From assembly GCA_965217125.1 (NCBI GenBank), contig OZ244244.1, positions 1,612,001-1,676,000 on the forward strand: 64,000 nucleotides of DNA. Reading direction: 5' to 3'. The translations under genes and the position numbers were made by a program. Numbering within the stretch: the first letter of the stretch is position 1; every line of letters begins with the position of its first letter. Below are positions 50,788 through 62,309 of this stretch, piece by piece. The notes under the pieces are model-generated. The model searched no databases. It was given only the letters and a program-made list of their open reading frames with translations, and was not told the DNA's origin. The DNA is from JAAOIF01 sp965217125. Lineage in GTDB: Bacteria > Pseudomonadota > Gammaproteobacteria > PS1 > Pseudothioglobaceae.

Positions 50788-51897
50788 TTAGAAAATAACC
50801 ACTGAACGAATACTTTTACCTTCGTGCATTAAATCAAAGGCATGATTAATATCCTCTAAAGCCATAGTATGAGTAATCATAGAATCTAATTCAATCTCGC
50901 CACTCATATATCTGTCCACATAACTTGGCAACTCTGTCCTGCCTTTGACACCACCAAAAGCAGAACCTTTCCATGTCCTGCCAGTAATTAATTGAAACGG
51001 TCTAGTTGATATCTCTTCTCCAGCACCTGCAACGCCAATAACAGTAGAAACGCCCCAACCCATATGGGTGCATTCTAACGCATCTCGCATAACATGGACA
51101 TTGCCAATACACTCAAATGAGTAATCAACACCTCCGTTGGTCATATCAACTATCTTTTCAACTATAGTTTCATTTAAACCTTTAGCGTTAATCAAATCTG
51201 TAGCACCTAAAGACTTCGCTAACTCAAGCTTATTATCATTATAATCAATGGCAATGATGCGCCCAGCTTTAGCCATAACACAACCTTGCACAACTGACAT
51301 TCCGATACCACCAACGCCAAATATTGCAACTGTTGATCCGGGTCGTACTTTTGCTGTATTTAATACTGCACCAATGCCAGTAGTTACACCGCAGCCCAAT
51401 AAACAAACCTTATCTAATGGTGCTGCTTTATTGATTTTTGCCAAAGCAATCTCTGGTACACAAGTATATTCTGCAAAAGTAGAGCAGCCCATATAATGAT
51501 AGATAGGTTTTCCATTTTTAGAAAAACGACGAGTGCCATCTGGCATATATCCTGTCCACACTGTTTTAGCGATTGATTGACATAAATTCGTCTCGGGCGA
51601 TTTGCAATATTCACACACACCACATTCTGGAATATACAACGGAATCACATGGTCTCCTACTTTTAGATGTTTTACTCCAGGACCGCACTCTTCCACAATA
51701 CAACCACCTTCATGGCCTAAAACTGCCGGGAAAACACCTTCAGGGTCATTGCCAGATAAGGTAAATGCATCAGTATGGCAAACACCAGATGCCGCCACTT
51801 TTAATAATACTTCCCCCTCTCTCGGTTTTTCAATTTCAATTTCTTCTATAGATAATGGTTTTTTTGCTTCCCATGCAACTGCCGCTCTTATTTTCAT
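50788..51897 (-). CDS. frmA: S-(hydroxymethyl)glutathione dehydrogenase (class III ADH)
   Basis: Zinc- and NAD-dependent enzyme oxidising the formaldehyde-glutathione adduct. The 369 residues have SGVCHTDAFTLSGNDPEG, GHEGGCIVEECG, the four structural zinc cysteines in PECGVCEYCKSPETNLC, GCGVTTGIGAVLNTA and the coenzyme motif GVGGIGMSVVQG. First gene of the frmA-fghA pair. A promoter probably lies in the 52 kb spacer but is not obvious. Confidence 0.96.
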   Translation of the reverse strand: MKIRAAVAWEAKKPLSIEEIEIEKPREGEVLLKVAASGVCHTDAFTLSGNDPEGVFPAVLGHEGGCIVEECGPGVKHLKVGDHVIPLYIPECGVCEYCKSPETNLCQSIAKTVWTGYMPDGTRRFSKNGKPIYHYMGCSTFAEYTCVPEIALAKINKAAPLDKVCLLGCGVTTGIGAVLNTAKVRPGSTVAIFGVGGIGMSVVQGCVMAKAGRIIAIDYNDNKLELAKSLGATDLINAKGLNETIVEKIVDMTNGGVDYSFECIGNVHVMRDALECTHMGWGVSTVIGVAGAGEEISTRPFQLITGRTWKGSAFGGVKGRTELPSYVDRYMSGEIELDSMITHTMALEDINHAFDLMHEGKSIRSVVIF

Positions 51898-52275
51898 GTC
51901 TTTTTTATATCCTCAATGTTTTTATTAATGGCTCTTTAGTATATTGAAATTTAAAAAGTGGTTGGCAACTTAGCAACCACTATTATTAACGAACTTATGT
52001 TACTTGCTTGAAACTATTTTTAGTTTATTTACAAGGTTCAAGTATTTTTTTCATTCTACCCCTCAAAGGGGCATTAAACAGAATGCAAGGCAGGTTTTTA
52101 AAATATTCTGTTAAGATATGAAGGGAGTTTAGCCAACCTAAATGACTAAATATTTTTGCGAGTATTTTTTCATTCTGCAAGGCGGATTTTTAAAATATAA
52201 GGGAGTTTAGCCAACCTAAATGACCGAATATTTTAAAAATCCAACGCAGTCAGAATGGAAAAAGACGAAGTAAAA
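51898..52275. other. Spacer between 5S rRNA and frmA with duplicated segments
   Basis: No gene seen. It holds a direct duplication: 52085-52157 and 52177-52234 share GCAAGGC-G-TTTTTAAAAT and GGGAGTTTAGCCAACCTAAA, with a 15 bp indel. An ACCCCTCAAAGGGG palindrome followed by CATTAAACAGAATGC lies at 52057-52086. The same sequence is found inverted at 52505-52535 beyond the 5S gene and partly at 49916-49941. Confidence 0.7.
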
Positions 52276-52395
52276 AGCTTAGCAATGTCCTACTCTCGCA
52301 TGGGGAGACCCCACACTACCATCGGCGCTAAGTGGTTTCACTGCTGAGTTCGGGATGGGATCAGGTGGGACACACTTGCTATTGTCACTAAGCAA
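52276..52395 (-). rRNA. rrf: 5S ribosomal RNA
   Basis: About 120 nt with the conserved CCGAACTCAG-AGTGAAAC and GCGCCGATGGTAGTGTGGGG blocks and complementary ends (TTGCTTAG/CTAAGC). Last gene of the rRNA operon. Confidence 0.95.
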
Positions 52396-53048
52396 ACTGG
52401 TTGCCTCTGGATTCGCTTATTTTCGGTTTTTTCTGCGTTAAATTTTTAAAACATTCAGTTACATAGTTTGCACTATGCGCCTTCATGTTTTAAAAATTTG
52501 CCTTGAATTCTGTTTAACACCCCCTTGAGGGGTGAAATTCCAAAAATAAGCAAACCTCAACTTAATAATTAAGTTAGAGGCGAATTAAAAAGTTTTTATA
52601 CCCGAAGGCATAACAATAAAATACATTTATAAAGTTTGCACACTTACTCAGTGTATTGCATAACACATCAACACAAAAATTACAGATTCATTCAAATAAT
52701 TTGGGTGTTATATGGTCAAGCCTCACGATCAATTAGTACATGTTAGCTTCATGCATCACTGCACTTCCACACCATGCCTATCAACCTCGTAGTCTTCGAG
52801 GGATCTTTAGGATATTTAAAATATCAGGGAGACCTAATCTTGGGAGGGGTTTCCCGCTTAGATGCTTTCAGCGGTTATCCTTTCCACACATAGCTACTCG
52901 GCAATGCCACTGGCGTGACAACCGAAACACCAGAGGTGTGTCCATTCCGGTCCTCTCGTACTAAGAACAGCTTCCCTCAAGTCTCCAACGCCCACGGTAG
53001 ATAGGGACCGAACTGTCTCACGACGTTCTAAACCCAGCTCGCGTACCA

Positions 53049-53126
<78 letters not shown>

Positions 53127-53155
53127 ACCGCCGTCGATGTGAACTCTTGGGCGGT

Positions 53156-53200
<45 letters not shown>

Positions 53201-53637
53201 TCCTTCCACTCAGAACCACCGGATCACTAAGACCTAGTTTCCTACCTGCTCGACGTGTCAGTCTCGCAGTCAAGCACCCTTTTACCTTTGCGCTCATTGC
53301 ACGATGTCCGACCGTGCTGAGGGTACCTTTGCGCTCCTCCGTTACTCTTTAGGAGGAGACCGCCCCAGTCAAACTACCCACCATGCATTGTTCCCGATCC
53401 AGATAATGGACCTAGGTTAGAACCCCAACCATACCAGGGTGGTATTTCAAGGGTGGCTCCACTCTAACTAGCGTTAAAGCTTCAAAGCCTCCCACCTATC
53501 CTACACAAGTAGGATCAGAGTTCAATGCAAAGCTGTAGTAAAGGTGCACGGGGTCTTTCCGTCTGGCCGCGGGTATACTGCATCTTAACAGCAATTTCAA
53601 TTTCACTGAGTCTCGGGTGGAGACAGTGTGGCCCTCG

Positions 53638-53684
<47 letters not shown>

Positions 53685-54388
53685 CGAATACTCTTAACTG
53701 TTTCCAGAAAAGTCGGACTTTCTCTTAGATAACTGCCTTTTTCCTATTATTCATCGTGTTAATAATTTGACGAATTTCATTTATCCCTTCAAGGGTCAAA
53801 TGTCTTTCATCTTGCATTATCAATAAAACTTGGCGAAATTTTCTAAATTCCACGTTTTTATAAGTTTTAAATTGATGTTTCATAAAAAAAGGAGAAATTA
53901 TATCCAACAGATGGGTCAACCCTCTGACTCGATAAGCCATTCTAGTTGATGTCTTATCTTTACGATTAACTCGCACTACGCCACATCCAAAATAATCTTT
54001 TAAAGCATATAATACTTTAATGTCTTGTTCATGTTGTATCACGGTAAATTCAGGCAAAACCTGAAAACCTGTTGTCATTGTGTCGTTTTTGTTAATTGAA
54101 ACGGAAAAACATCCTTCTCCATCAACAAATCCCACTATCCATTGTGTTTCTAATTTCATATTTTATCTCCAAACATAAAGTCTCTGAGGATTCTTAGATA
54201 GACTACTATCTAAGTCTTTCCTGCGGATTGTCCCCATGTCTATTGGATTTTTACTGCTAAATGTTATAGATAATTACCACTAAATTTACATCTTTTAGTT
54301 TCAATCATTCATCATTTTAACGAGTACCAAATAGTTTTGGAGGAGTTTCCCGCATATGGTTTGGTTTTACTAAGGCGTGCGTTATTTC
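53685..54388 (-). mobile_element. Group I intron in 23S rRNA at position L1931
   Basis: The intron interrupts the I-CeuI-region sequence CCTAAGGT|AGCGAAATTCC. By E. coli counting it sits after U1931. The upstream exon ends in T and the intron ends in G, as group I splicing requires. Core elements are visible in order on the minus strand: P (GCGGGAAACTCC), Q (AATCCGCAG), R (TCAGAGACT) and, after the reading frame, S (AAGAGAAAGTCC). R and S can pair as P7. The endonuclease gene therefore sits between R and S, in the P8 region. Confidence 0.88.
53725..54159 (-). CDS. LAGLIDADG homing endonuclease
   Basis: A 144-residue protein with a single LAGLIDADG-type motif (WIVGFVDGEGCFSVSINK, residues 7-24) including the catalytic acidic residue, so it should act as a homodimer. 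The HLLDIISPFFMKHQFKTYKN and KFRQVLLIM parts match the bacterial and organellar 23S intron enzymes. GGAG precedes the ATG and the stop codon TAA runs directly into the intron S element. The frame is intact, so homing may still be possible. Confidence 0.9.
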   Translation of the reverse strand: MKLETQWIVGFVDGEGCFSVSINKNDTMTTGFQVLPEFTVIQHEQDIKVLYALKDYFGCGVVRVNRKDKTSTRMAYRVRGLTHLLDIISPFFMKHQFKTYKNVEFRKFRQVLLIMQDERHLTLEGINEIRQIINTMNNRKKAVI

Positions 54389-54423
<35 letters not shown>

Positions 54424-55140
54424 TTGGGCTTCGATCAAAAGCTTCGGACGAATCCTAACCTCATCAATTAACCTTCAAGCACCGGGCAGGCGTCACACCC
54501 TATACGTCCTCTTACGAGTTTGCAGAGTGCTGTGTTTTTAATAAACAGTCGGAGCCACCTGGTATCTTCAACTCTTACCAGCTCATTTAGCTAAGTAAAA
54601 TCACCAGCAAGAGCACACCTTCTCCCGAAGTTACGGTGTCATTTTGCCTAGTTCCTTCACCCGAGTTCTCTCAAGCGCCTTAGAATTCTCATCTCGTCCA
54701 CCTGTGTCGGTTTGGGGTACGGTTTCATATAACCTGAAGCTTAGAGGATTTTCCTGGAAGCATGGTATCACTGACTTCTCCCAAAAGAGGGATCGTCATA
54801 ACGCCTTGAGATAGAGAGTTCCGGATTTTCCTAAAACTCATCTCTACACGCTTAAACAAGGACAACCATCGCCTTGATCAGCTAACCTTCTCCGTCTTCC
54901 CGTCGCAGTTATATGAAGTACAGGAATATTAACCTGTTTCCCATCGACTACGCATTTCTGCCTCGCCTTAGGGGCCGACTCACCCTACGCCGATTAACGT
55001 TGCGTAGGAAACCTTGGACTTCTGGCGAGGGGGTTTTTCACCCCCTTTATCGTTACTCATGTCAGCATTCGCACTTCTGATACCTCCAGCAAACCTCACA
55101 GTTTGCCTTCAACGGCTTACAGAACGCTCTCCTACCGAAC

Positions 55141-55608
55141 AGAAGACAGAACACAGAATACTGATGACAGAGATAAATACTATGACCAATTTTTATGCAA
55201 ACCCATTAACATTTTTGCAATAACTTGGTATTCATTTTTTAACATTTTCCATTGATTTGAATCTAAATATTTTAAATCCAAACAATATCTTAACCATACT
55301 CGCATTTCATCTGCTGAACCAATAGCCATTGATAAAAATCGCTTAAATTCTGCTTTTGAGATACTTTGCTTACCATAACCTTCGGCTATATTGGCACAAA
55401 TACCTTTATTTGCTCTACGCATTTGGTCTGCTAAACCTCTTAATTGTTCGTGTTTTGGAAAGTCTAAAGATGCCTATGAATTTCCAAAGAAATTCTATAA
55501 GATTTTTTAAATACTTCCAAATCTTCAAAACCATTAATTGATTTTTGTTGAATATTTTTCATAACACTTCCTTATCTGACATCTGATTTCTGTGTTCTGC
55601 CTTCTGCT
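55141..55608 (-). mobile_element. Intervening sequence in 23S helix 45
   Basis: About 470 bp replace the tip of helix 45 (between CTCCTACCGAAC and CGCAGCTTCGG on the plus strand), a classic IVS site in Salmonella and others. The ends are inverted repeats: AGAAGACAGAACACAGAA at 55141-55158 and its near-perfect complement at 55588-55605. They would extend the helix, which RNase III could cut. It contains a broken S23 gene. Confidence 0.85.
55180..55562 (-). pseudogene. Four-helix bundle (S23/IVP) protein gene, frameshifted
   Basis: The 3' part is open for 80 residues from 55422 (MRRANKGICANIAEGYGKQS onward), the conserved core of the 23S IVS protein. The missing N-terminus is readable from the ATG at 55562 (MKNIQQKSINGFEDLEVFKK) but a one-base loss near the IHR-SLDFPKHEQ junction puts the halves in different frames. 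Full length would be about 127 residues. The insert itself does not need the protein to be processed. A sequencing error is the main alternative. Confidence 0.82.
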
Positions 55609-55660
55609 CCCGCAGCTTCGGTATGTAGTTTTAGCCCCGTTAAATCTTCCGCGCAAACCG

Positions 55661-55695
<35 letters not shown>

Positions 55696-55696
55696 A

Positions 55697-55730
<34 letters not shown>

Positions 55731-56088
55731 GGCCTTTTCACATCGTTTCCCACTTAACTACAATTTTGGGACCTTAGCTGACGGTCTGGGTTGTTTCCCT
55801 TTCCACTACGGACGTTAGCACCCGCAGTGTGTCTGCCATGCTCATACTTTCAGGTATTCGGAGTTTGCAATGGTTTGCTAAGCCTTGACGACCCGCTAGC
55901 CATAACAGTGCTCTACCCCCTGAAGTAATACATGACGCTCTACCTAAATAGATTTCGGAGAGAACCAGCTATCTCCGGGTTTGTTTGGCCTTTCACCCCT
56001 ATCCACAGCTCATCCCCTCATTTTTCAACATAAGTGGGTTCGGGCCTCCAGTTAGTTTTACCTAACCTTCACCCTGGCCATGGATAGA

Positions 56089-56119
<31 letters not shown>

Positions 56120-56218
56120 AATCGCCCATTTAAGACTCGGTTTCCCTACGGCTCCCCTATTGGTTAACCTTGCTACTGAGAAGTAAGTCGCTGACCCATT
56201 ATACAAAAGGTACGCAGT

Positions 56219-56400
56219 CACTCCGTCACTCAATAACTCCGTTATTGAGTGGCTCGTTCAGAAGACAGGAGACAGAGAGCGGAAGACAGAAATTGTGCAG
56301 CTTTGCTGCTTTTAATAGTGGCTTCGCCACACAATATTCTATCCTCAGTCATCAGTCCTCTGCTTCTCACTCTATCGCGAAGCGATTGAGTGACGAAGCT
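56219..56400 (-). mobile_element. Intervening sequence in 23S helix 25
   Basis: About 180 bp between GGTACGCAGTCA and GCTCCCACTGCTTG, where E. coli has a short helix 25 loop. The ends pair (CTCCGTCACTCAAT/ATTGAGTGACGAAG), with an inner GTGGC-TTCG-GCCAC hairpin. It has no gene. The inner part carries GAAGACAG-AGACAGA motifs like the helix 45 insert. Confidence 0.8.
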
Positions 56401-56462
56401 CCCACTGCTTGTATGCATACGATTTCAGGTTCTATTTCACTCCCCTCCCGGGGTTCTTTTCG

Positions 56463-56496
<34 letters not shown>

Positions 56497-57263
56497 TTAG
56501 AGAGTATTTAGCCTTGGAGGGTGGTCCCCCCATATTCAAACAGCGTTTCACGTGCGCCGCCTTACTCGATTTCACATAAATTAAATTTTCCTATACGGGA
56601 CTATCACCCTGTATCGTTGAACTTTCCAGAACATTCTAGTAATTTAAAATATGCTTAAGGGCTGGTCCCCGTTCGCTCGCCGCTACTAAGGGAATCTCGG
56701 TTGATTTCTTTTCCTCTAGGTACTTAGATGTTTCAGTTCCCTAGGTTAGCTTCAGTGACCTATGTATTCAGTCAAAGATAATGGTCTGATGACCACTGGG
56801 TTTTCCCATTCGGAGATCTCCGGGTTAAAAGCTTATTTATCAGCTAACCGAAGCTTATCGCAGATTATCACGTCCTTCATCGCCTTCTAATGCCAAGGCA
56901 TCCGTCGTATGCACTTATTCACTTGACCATATAACCCCAAAGTATCTGGGTTAAATGGTTTAGTATTTCACCTTGAAGTCACAAATTGTGATTACTCACA
57001 ATCGGTGAATTCTTTTTATTTCATTGGTGGTTTTTACACCACCGATGAGAATCCATATTTTTTGAAATTGTTGTGTCAATGCAATACACCATATAAGATA
57101 AAGTCATCATAACATTATCTTGCGTTGTATTGTATTTCTACAAACTTTACTTCATGTATTAAATTGTTAAAGAGCCTCCAGCCCAAAGGCAGGGTATAAA
57201 AACTTAAATAAAACCACTATTGTTATGATGGACTTATTTAAGTTTTTATATGAAAAAAATAAG

Positions 57264-57339
57264 TGGTGGAGCCAGGGAGGATCGAACTCCCGACCTCTTG
57301 CGTGCAAGGCAAGCGCTCTCCCAGCTGAGCTATGGCCCC
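57264..57339 (-). tRNA. tRNA-Ala (UGC)
   Basis: 76 nt in the 16S-23S spacer; anticodon loop TTTGCAC-type with TGC, acceptor stem GGGGCCA and encoded CCA. Standard position after tRNA-Ile. Confidence 0.96.
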
Positions 57340-57471
57340 TTTATTTTGTACTATATGTTTTTTTCCTATGCCTAATAATGTTATAAAAAACAGGCTTAAG
57401 CTTAAAAACGTGTTGCCTAAAATAAAGATAAAAACGGCATAACCTAACTATATAACTAAACAATGAAAAAT

Positions 57472-57548
<77 letters not shown>

Positions 57549-57635
57549 GAATAAAATATTTCATAATTTACAAGGGATCACTTGATCTTTCTTCTCATAA
57601 AATATTAATCAAACAACTTGTTGTGGGCACTCATA

Positions 57636-57710
57636 CTCTGAAGACAGAACTCAGATGACTGATGACAGATATTTCTGTCCTCTGCTCTCTGTATTCCGTC
57701 CTCTGTTTCT
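57636..57710 (-). repeat. IVS-like repeat directly downstream of 16S rRNA
   Basis: Contains GAAGACAGAACTCAGATGAC and TCTGTCCTCTGCTCTCTG, nearly the same motif pair that bounds the helix 45 insert and occurs in the helix 25 insert. GATGACAGA/TCTGTCCTC can pair. It abuts the 16S 3' terminus, so it may form part of, or have replaced, the processing stem. Confidence 0.65.
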
Positions 57711-59253
<1,543 letters not shown>

Positions 59254-59420
59254 AATCTTTGACTTTTAGAACACATGGCATAATTACCAATAGTTCAATT
59301 TTTTTAAAAGCTGATTTTGCTTTTTGTTTTGTCGGAACAACTACAAATAAATGCAATTGTTTCGTGTGCACTTGCACAATATTTTGCACGAGTGCCCACA
59401 CAAGTTGTTTGATATATTTT

Positions 59421-59429
59421 TAAAGAGCA
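59421..59429 (-). promoter_or_regulatory. rRNA boxA antitermination element
   Basis: TGCTCTTTA on the minus strand in the leader. A related GCTCTTTAACAATTTAA lies in the 16S-23S spacer near 57155-57175. Confidence 0.75.
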
Positions 59430-59499
59430 ACCACAGCCTAACCTTAAAGCAAAGGCAAAAACAAAAAATTGTTTTTTTAGAAGCGGTAAAAAGGAGGCA

Positions 59500-59527
59500 A
59501 TTATACAAGCATTAATATTCAAGTCAA
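59500..59527 (-). promoter_or_regulatory. rRNA operon promoter
   Basis: On the minus strand TTGACT, a 16 bp spacer and a perfect TATAAT. An A-rich upstream stretch could act as an UP element. Transcription would start about 240 nt before 16S. Confidence 0.8.
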
Positions 59528-59663
59528 GCACTATTTTGCTTTTTTATTGAATTAGTTTGTAATGCCGATTTTTCAGTATTTTTACACATATCAAAAAACG
59601 GGTGTTGCATAACTTTTGCTTGTTTTTTAGCACGATTTACCAAAGATTATCGCTGGGCACATT

Positions 59664-59733
59664 TAGATATTGCCGTTCAGGATAATACCTGCCCCAGCGG
59701 GGGTTTACCGTCCGTTAGAGTGTTTGGTTAGGC
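59664..59733 (-). other. attC-like site 8, degenerate
   Basis: The R'' is GCCTAAC with ACACTCTAACGGACGG on one arm and a CCCCCGCTGGGG hairpin; the R' end is poor (GGCAATATC instead of GGCGTTA). The EamA gene stops inside R''. Confidence 0.5.
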
Positions 59734-60657
59734 ATTTGTTTTTTGCTTAAGTGTTTCACCATAGCTAAATATAGCAAACCCAACTCCAATAATAAATAAT
59801 CCCACATAACCATAAATGCTCTGGTGCTCTTGAAAAACAAGAAATGCTATTATCATTGTTATGGGTGGAGTGAAATATTGTAGGGTAGAAACTCTATTAG
59901 CAGATCTGGTTCTAATAAGGTGTAACATAATTCCGTATGCAAAAATAGAAACAACAATTGCCAACCAGCCGACAGAAAACAAAAACTCAAGGCTGTAAGA
60001 GGCTTCAAATTTTTCTACAAAAAAGGCAAATGGCAATAATAATAAAAGTGTAATTACGCTTTGCCAAAATAATGCATTAGATACATCAAGTTGAGATTCG
60101 TTTTTTATGTTAGTTTTCTTGCGTTCGTAAATTGTTATAAAAGTAAGGCTTAAAGCCGCTAAAAGTGGCAATAAATAGATAAATACATTAATTTCATTAA
60201 ATTCTAAGTCAGCTATAGTATAAACAAGAACGCCAATAAATCCTGTAACAACCCCCAACCAAACCCATTTGTTGTTGCTTTCTTTCAAAACAAATGGAGT
60301 TATTAGTGCAGTCAAGATAGGCTGAAAGGAAGCTATTAAAGCAGCAGAACCAGCTCCTAAGCCATATTCGAAAGCTTTAAGAACAGCAACCAGCCAAATA
60401 AAGTGAGCAAAAAAGCCCATCACAAAATTTCTTTTTAAACTGGGCAAGGTTGGTCTAACTATTTTTTTTGTTAATAATAAGTAACAAAAAACCAATAAAA
60501 ATACTAGTAAATACCTATAAAAAAGCAATGTAAATGTTCCGGACAAAGGAATACCTATTTTTGCCCCTATATAACCAGAACACCAAAGTAGCAAAAACAA
60601 TATTTCATCTACTTTTAATATCTTCAGGGGAAAGTAGTTTTTCTTGCTTCTTATCAT
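59728..60657 (-). CDS. EamA/DMT-family transporter
   Basis: A 309-residue protein with ten membrane helices in two EamA repeats (LLLWCSGYIGAKIGIPLSGT at the start; GFIGVLVYTIADL at the centre; STLQYFTPPITMIIAFLVF in the second half), a drug/metabolite exporter type. Its ATG overlaps the stop of a dioxygenase fragment (ATGA), so translation is coupled. Cassette-type cargo next to attC-like site 8. Substrate unknown. Confidence 0.82.
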   Translation of the reverse strand: MIRSKKNYFPLKILKVDEILFLLLWCSGYIGAKIGIPLSGTFTLLFYRYLLVFLLVFCYLLLTKKIVRPTLPSLKRNFVMGFFAHFIWLVAVLKAFEYGLGAGSAALIASFQPILTALITPFVLKESNNKWVWLGVVTGFIGVLVYTIADLEFNEINVFIYLLPLLAALSLTFITIYERKKTNIKNESQLDVSNALFWQSVITLLLLLPFAFFVEKFEASYSLEFLFSVGWLAIVVSIFAYGIMLHLIRTRSANRVSTLQYFTPPITMIIAFLVFQEHQSIYGYVGLFIIGVGFAIFSYGETLKQKTNA

Positions 60658-60824
60658 AATTGCCTACAATGTGCTTCAATATCATCAATATCAATGTATG
60701 CCTGCTGAAAGTGTCTATTAGTGCCTCTATCTGCAATAAAACTATTTCTGCCATGCAATACTCTGTGGTTATTCACAAACAACATTTGCGTGGGTCGCAT
60801 TTTTAATGCGATGCTAATTTCCAT
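60654..60824 (-). pseudogene. C-terminal fragment of a TauD/gamma-butyrobetaine-type dioxygenase
   Basis: A 56-residue frame (MEISIALKMRPTQMLFVNNH then RVLHGRNSFIADRGTNRHF) carries the distal iron-binding His and the Arg region (NNHRVLHGR, RHFQQAYID) of TauD-family 2-oxoglutarate dioxygenases. The rest of the enzyme is missing, so it cannot be catalytic. A GGAGAAAAATC site precedes the ATG and the end overlaps the exporter start, so it may survive as a translational leader. Confidence 0.75.
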
Positions 60825-60834
60825 GATTTTTCTC

Positions 60835-60886
60835 CAAAAACGCCTAATTACAAGAAATGGTCAGACATTATAACGATTTGTTATGT
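60835..60886 (-). other. Possible degenerate attC-like site 9
   Basis: ACATAAC after the second EamA stop and a TTAGGCGTT about 45 nt further. Internal pairing is weak (TTATAA/TTGTAA). Listed because spacing and position fit a cassette junction. Confidence 0.3.
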
Positions 60887-61723
60887 GATTATTTTACGAC
60901 GATTTAAAATTTCTAACATAAGAGCTGCAATCACTGTAACTACCATGCCTAACCACTGCAATATGCTTAAAACCTCATTAAATGCAACCATTGCGATAAG
61001 GATGGTAAATACTGGTTCAAAATATAACATATTTGCTGTTCTGACTGTGCCAATATTGGAGATAGATTTGAAAAATAGAAACATCCCTAAACAAAAAGAC
61101 AACCCTGGCAATATAACTGAAACAATTTGTTCTAATACTATGCTATCTCCATTTGATAGAAAATATAATAAGAAAAACATAGCAGGAAAAATAGATGTGG
61201 TATTAATTATCAACCATTTATCCATTGTTTTAACAAAGCCTGACGCCGTATTTATGACGGCTTGCATGATCGCAGAAAGCAACACCCAAAAAACTCCTAT
61301 AAAATTAACATCGCCAGTAACATCACCACTAACGACAAGCCAAATACCAAACACCCCGAGCAACAATAGCACAATTGAATAACCACCTATTCCTTTTGAT
61401 TTTACCATTGAGTCAATTAAGTAAGTTATCAGCGGAAACATATAAAACAAGACTACAGCTACACTAATAGGCAAATATTTTATTGAGGTCATATAGCCAA
61501 AAGTTTGCACAAGTAATGCAAAACTGATAATTCCTATAGTTTTTATATCACCATTTTGTAGAACTTGTTTAAAACCTTTCTTCTTCATAAAGAAAGAAGC
61601 TATTATCAATACTAAAAAACGTGCAAAAAGTAATAATTCAACACCAACCCCGGTTGCATAAGCAACTGGAGCTAATGTCACAGTTATGGCAAATAAAATA
61701 GATGTTAGAAAAGCAGTTCCCAT
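60881..61723 (-). CDS. EamA/DMT-family transporter, second copy
   Basis: A 280-residue protein of ten membrane helices, only distantly similar to the neighbour at 59728-60657. The first repeat has ELLLFARFLVLIIASFF and YLPISVAVVLFYMFPLITYL; the second has GTVRTANMLYFEPVFTILIA. The stop codon is part of the weak site 9. It may be co-transcribed with the cupin gene upstream. Confidence 0.8.
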   Translation of the reverse strand: MGTAFLTSILFAITVTLAPVAYATGVGVELLLFARFLVLIIASFFMKKKGFKQVLQNGDIKTIGIISFALLVQTFGYMTSIKYLPISVAVVLFYMFPLITYLIDSMVKSKGIGGYSIVLLLLGVFGIWLVVSGDVTGDVNFIGVFWVLLSAIMQAVINTASGFVKTMDKWLIINTTSIFPAMFFLLYFLSNGDSIVLEQIVSVILPGLSFCLGMFLFFKSISNIGTVRTANMLYFEPVFTILIAMVAFNEVLSILQWLGMVVTVIAALMLEILNRRKIIT

Positions 61724-61828
61724 ATTTTTTTTAAGATTGTTTGTTCTTAATTATCTTGTAATTTTAATCACCAACCATCTTAGATAATACCCATTTATTG
61801 AAATCAAAAATTTAGACCTCTATCATCA

Positions 61829-62209
61829 TTAAAATACATATTCAACCTCACTAAACGAATCAACTGCAAAAGCATAAAGAAAACGCAATGTAGTTCGCCC
61901 TGTATTTTGTATGCCATGAGCGGCATTACCCGGAATAAAGATTGCTGTTCCGACATTAACAAAGTGTTTCTTGCCATCAATCGTTGCCTCACCACTACCA
62001 TTCAATATATAGTATATCTCTGCTTGAGCGTGATGATGAACTTTGAGTTGATTTCCAGGCATGATTTCAGCTATTCCAGCTGTTATAGCTTCGGTTGAGG
62101 TGCTATCAGCACTGAATAATGTTCGCCATTGGACACAGCCATGCATTTCATCATCCCATCCTGCTTCGCTATCTGCATCGTGCAGAATAATTGGTTGAGT
62201 GTTAATCAT
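61829..62209 (-). CDS. Cupin-domain protein
   Basis: A 126-residue single cupin. Motif 1 reads LKVHHHAQAEIYYILNGSGE (metal ligands HxH...E) and motif 2 IPGNAAHGIQNTGR. Such small cupins include sugar or organosulfur enzymes and ligand-binding proteins, and the reaction cannot be told. It lies directly after attC site 10 with an AAGGAG site, followed by the EamA gene. Confidence 0.8.
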   Translation of the reverse strand: MINTQPIILHDADSEAGWDDEMHGCVQWRTLFSADSTSTEAITAGIAEIMPGNQLKVHHHAQAEIYYILNGSGEATIDGKKHFVNVGTAIFIPGNAAHGIQNTGRTTLRFLYAFAVDSFSEVEYVF

Positions 62210-62252
62210 TATTTTTCTCCTTAATTTTTTTGAATAACTTCTTTTTTGAGTT

Positions 62253-62309
62253 ATCTAACGATAAAACTCAGCGGCGGCGGTAGCCGTCCGCTGGAGTGCT
62301 TTGTTAGCT
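62253..62309 (-). other. attC site 10
   Basis: The best attC in the window. R'' is GCTAAC and R' is CGTTAGATAAC. The arms CACTCCAGCGG and CCGCTGAG pair with unpaired bases, around a GGCTACCGCC tip. The DUF262 gene stops inside R''. Confidence 0.88.

Noticed and set aside
59304..59531. 75-codon reading frame on the minus strand upstream of 16S
   Set aside because: It overlaps the rRNA promoter, boxA and leader and has no ribosome-binding site; chance frame.
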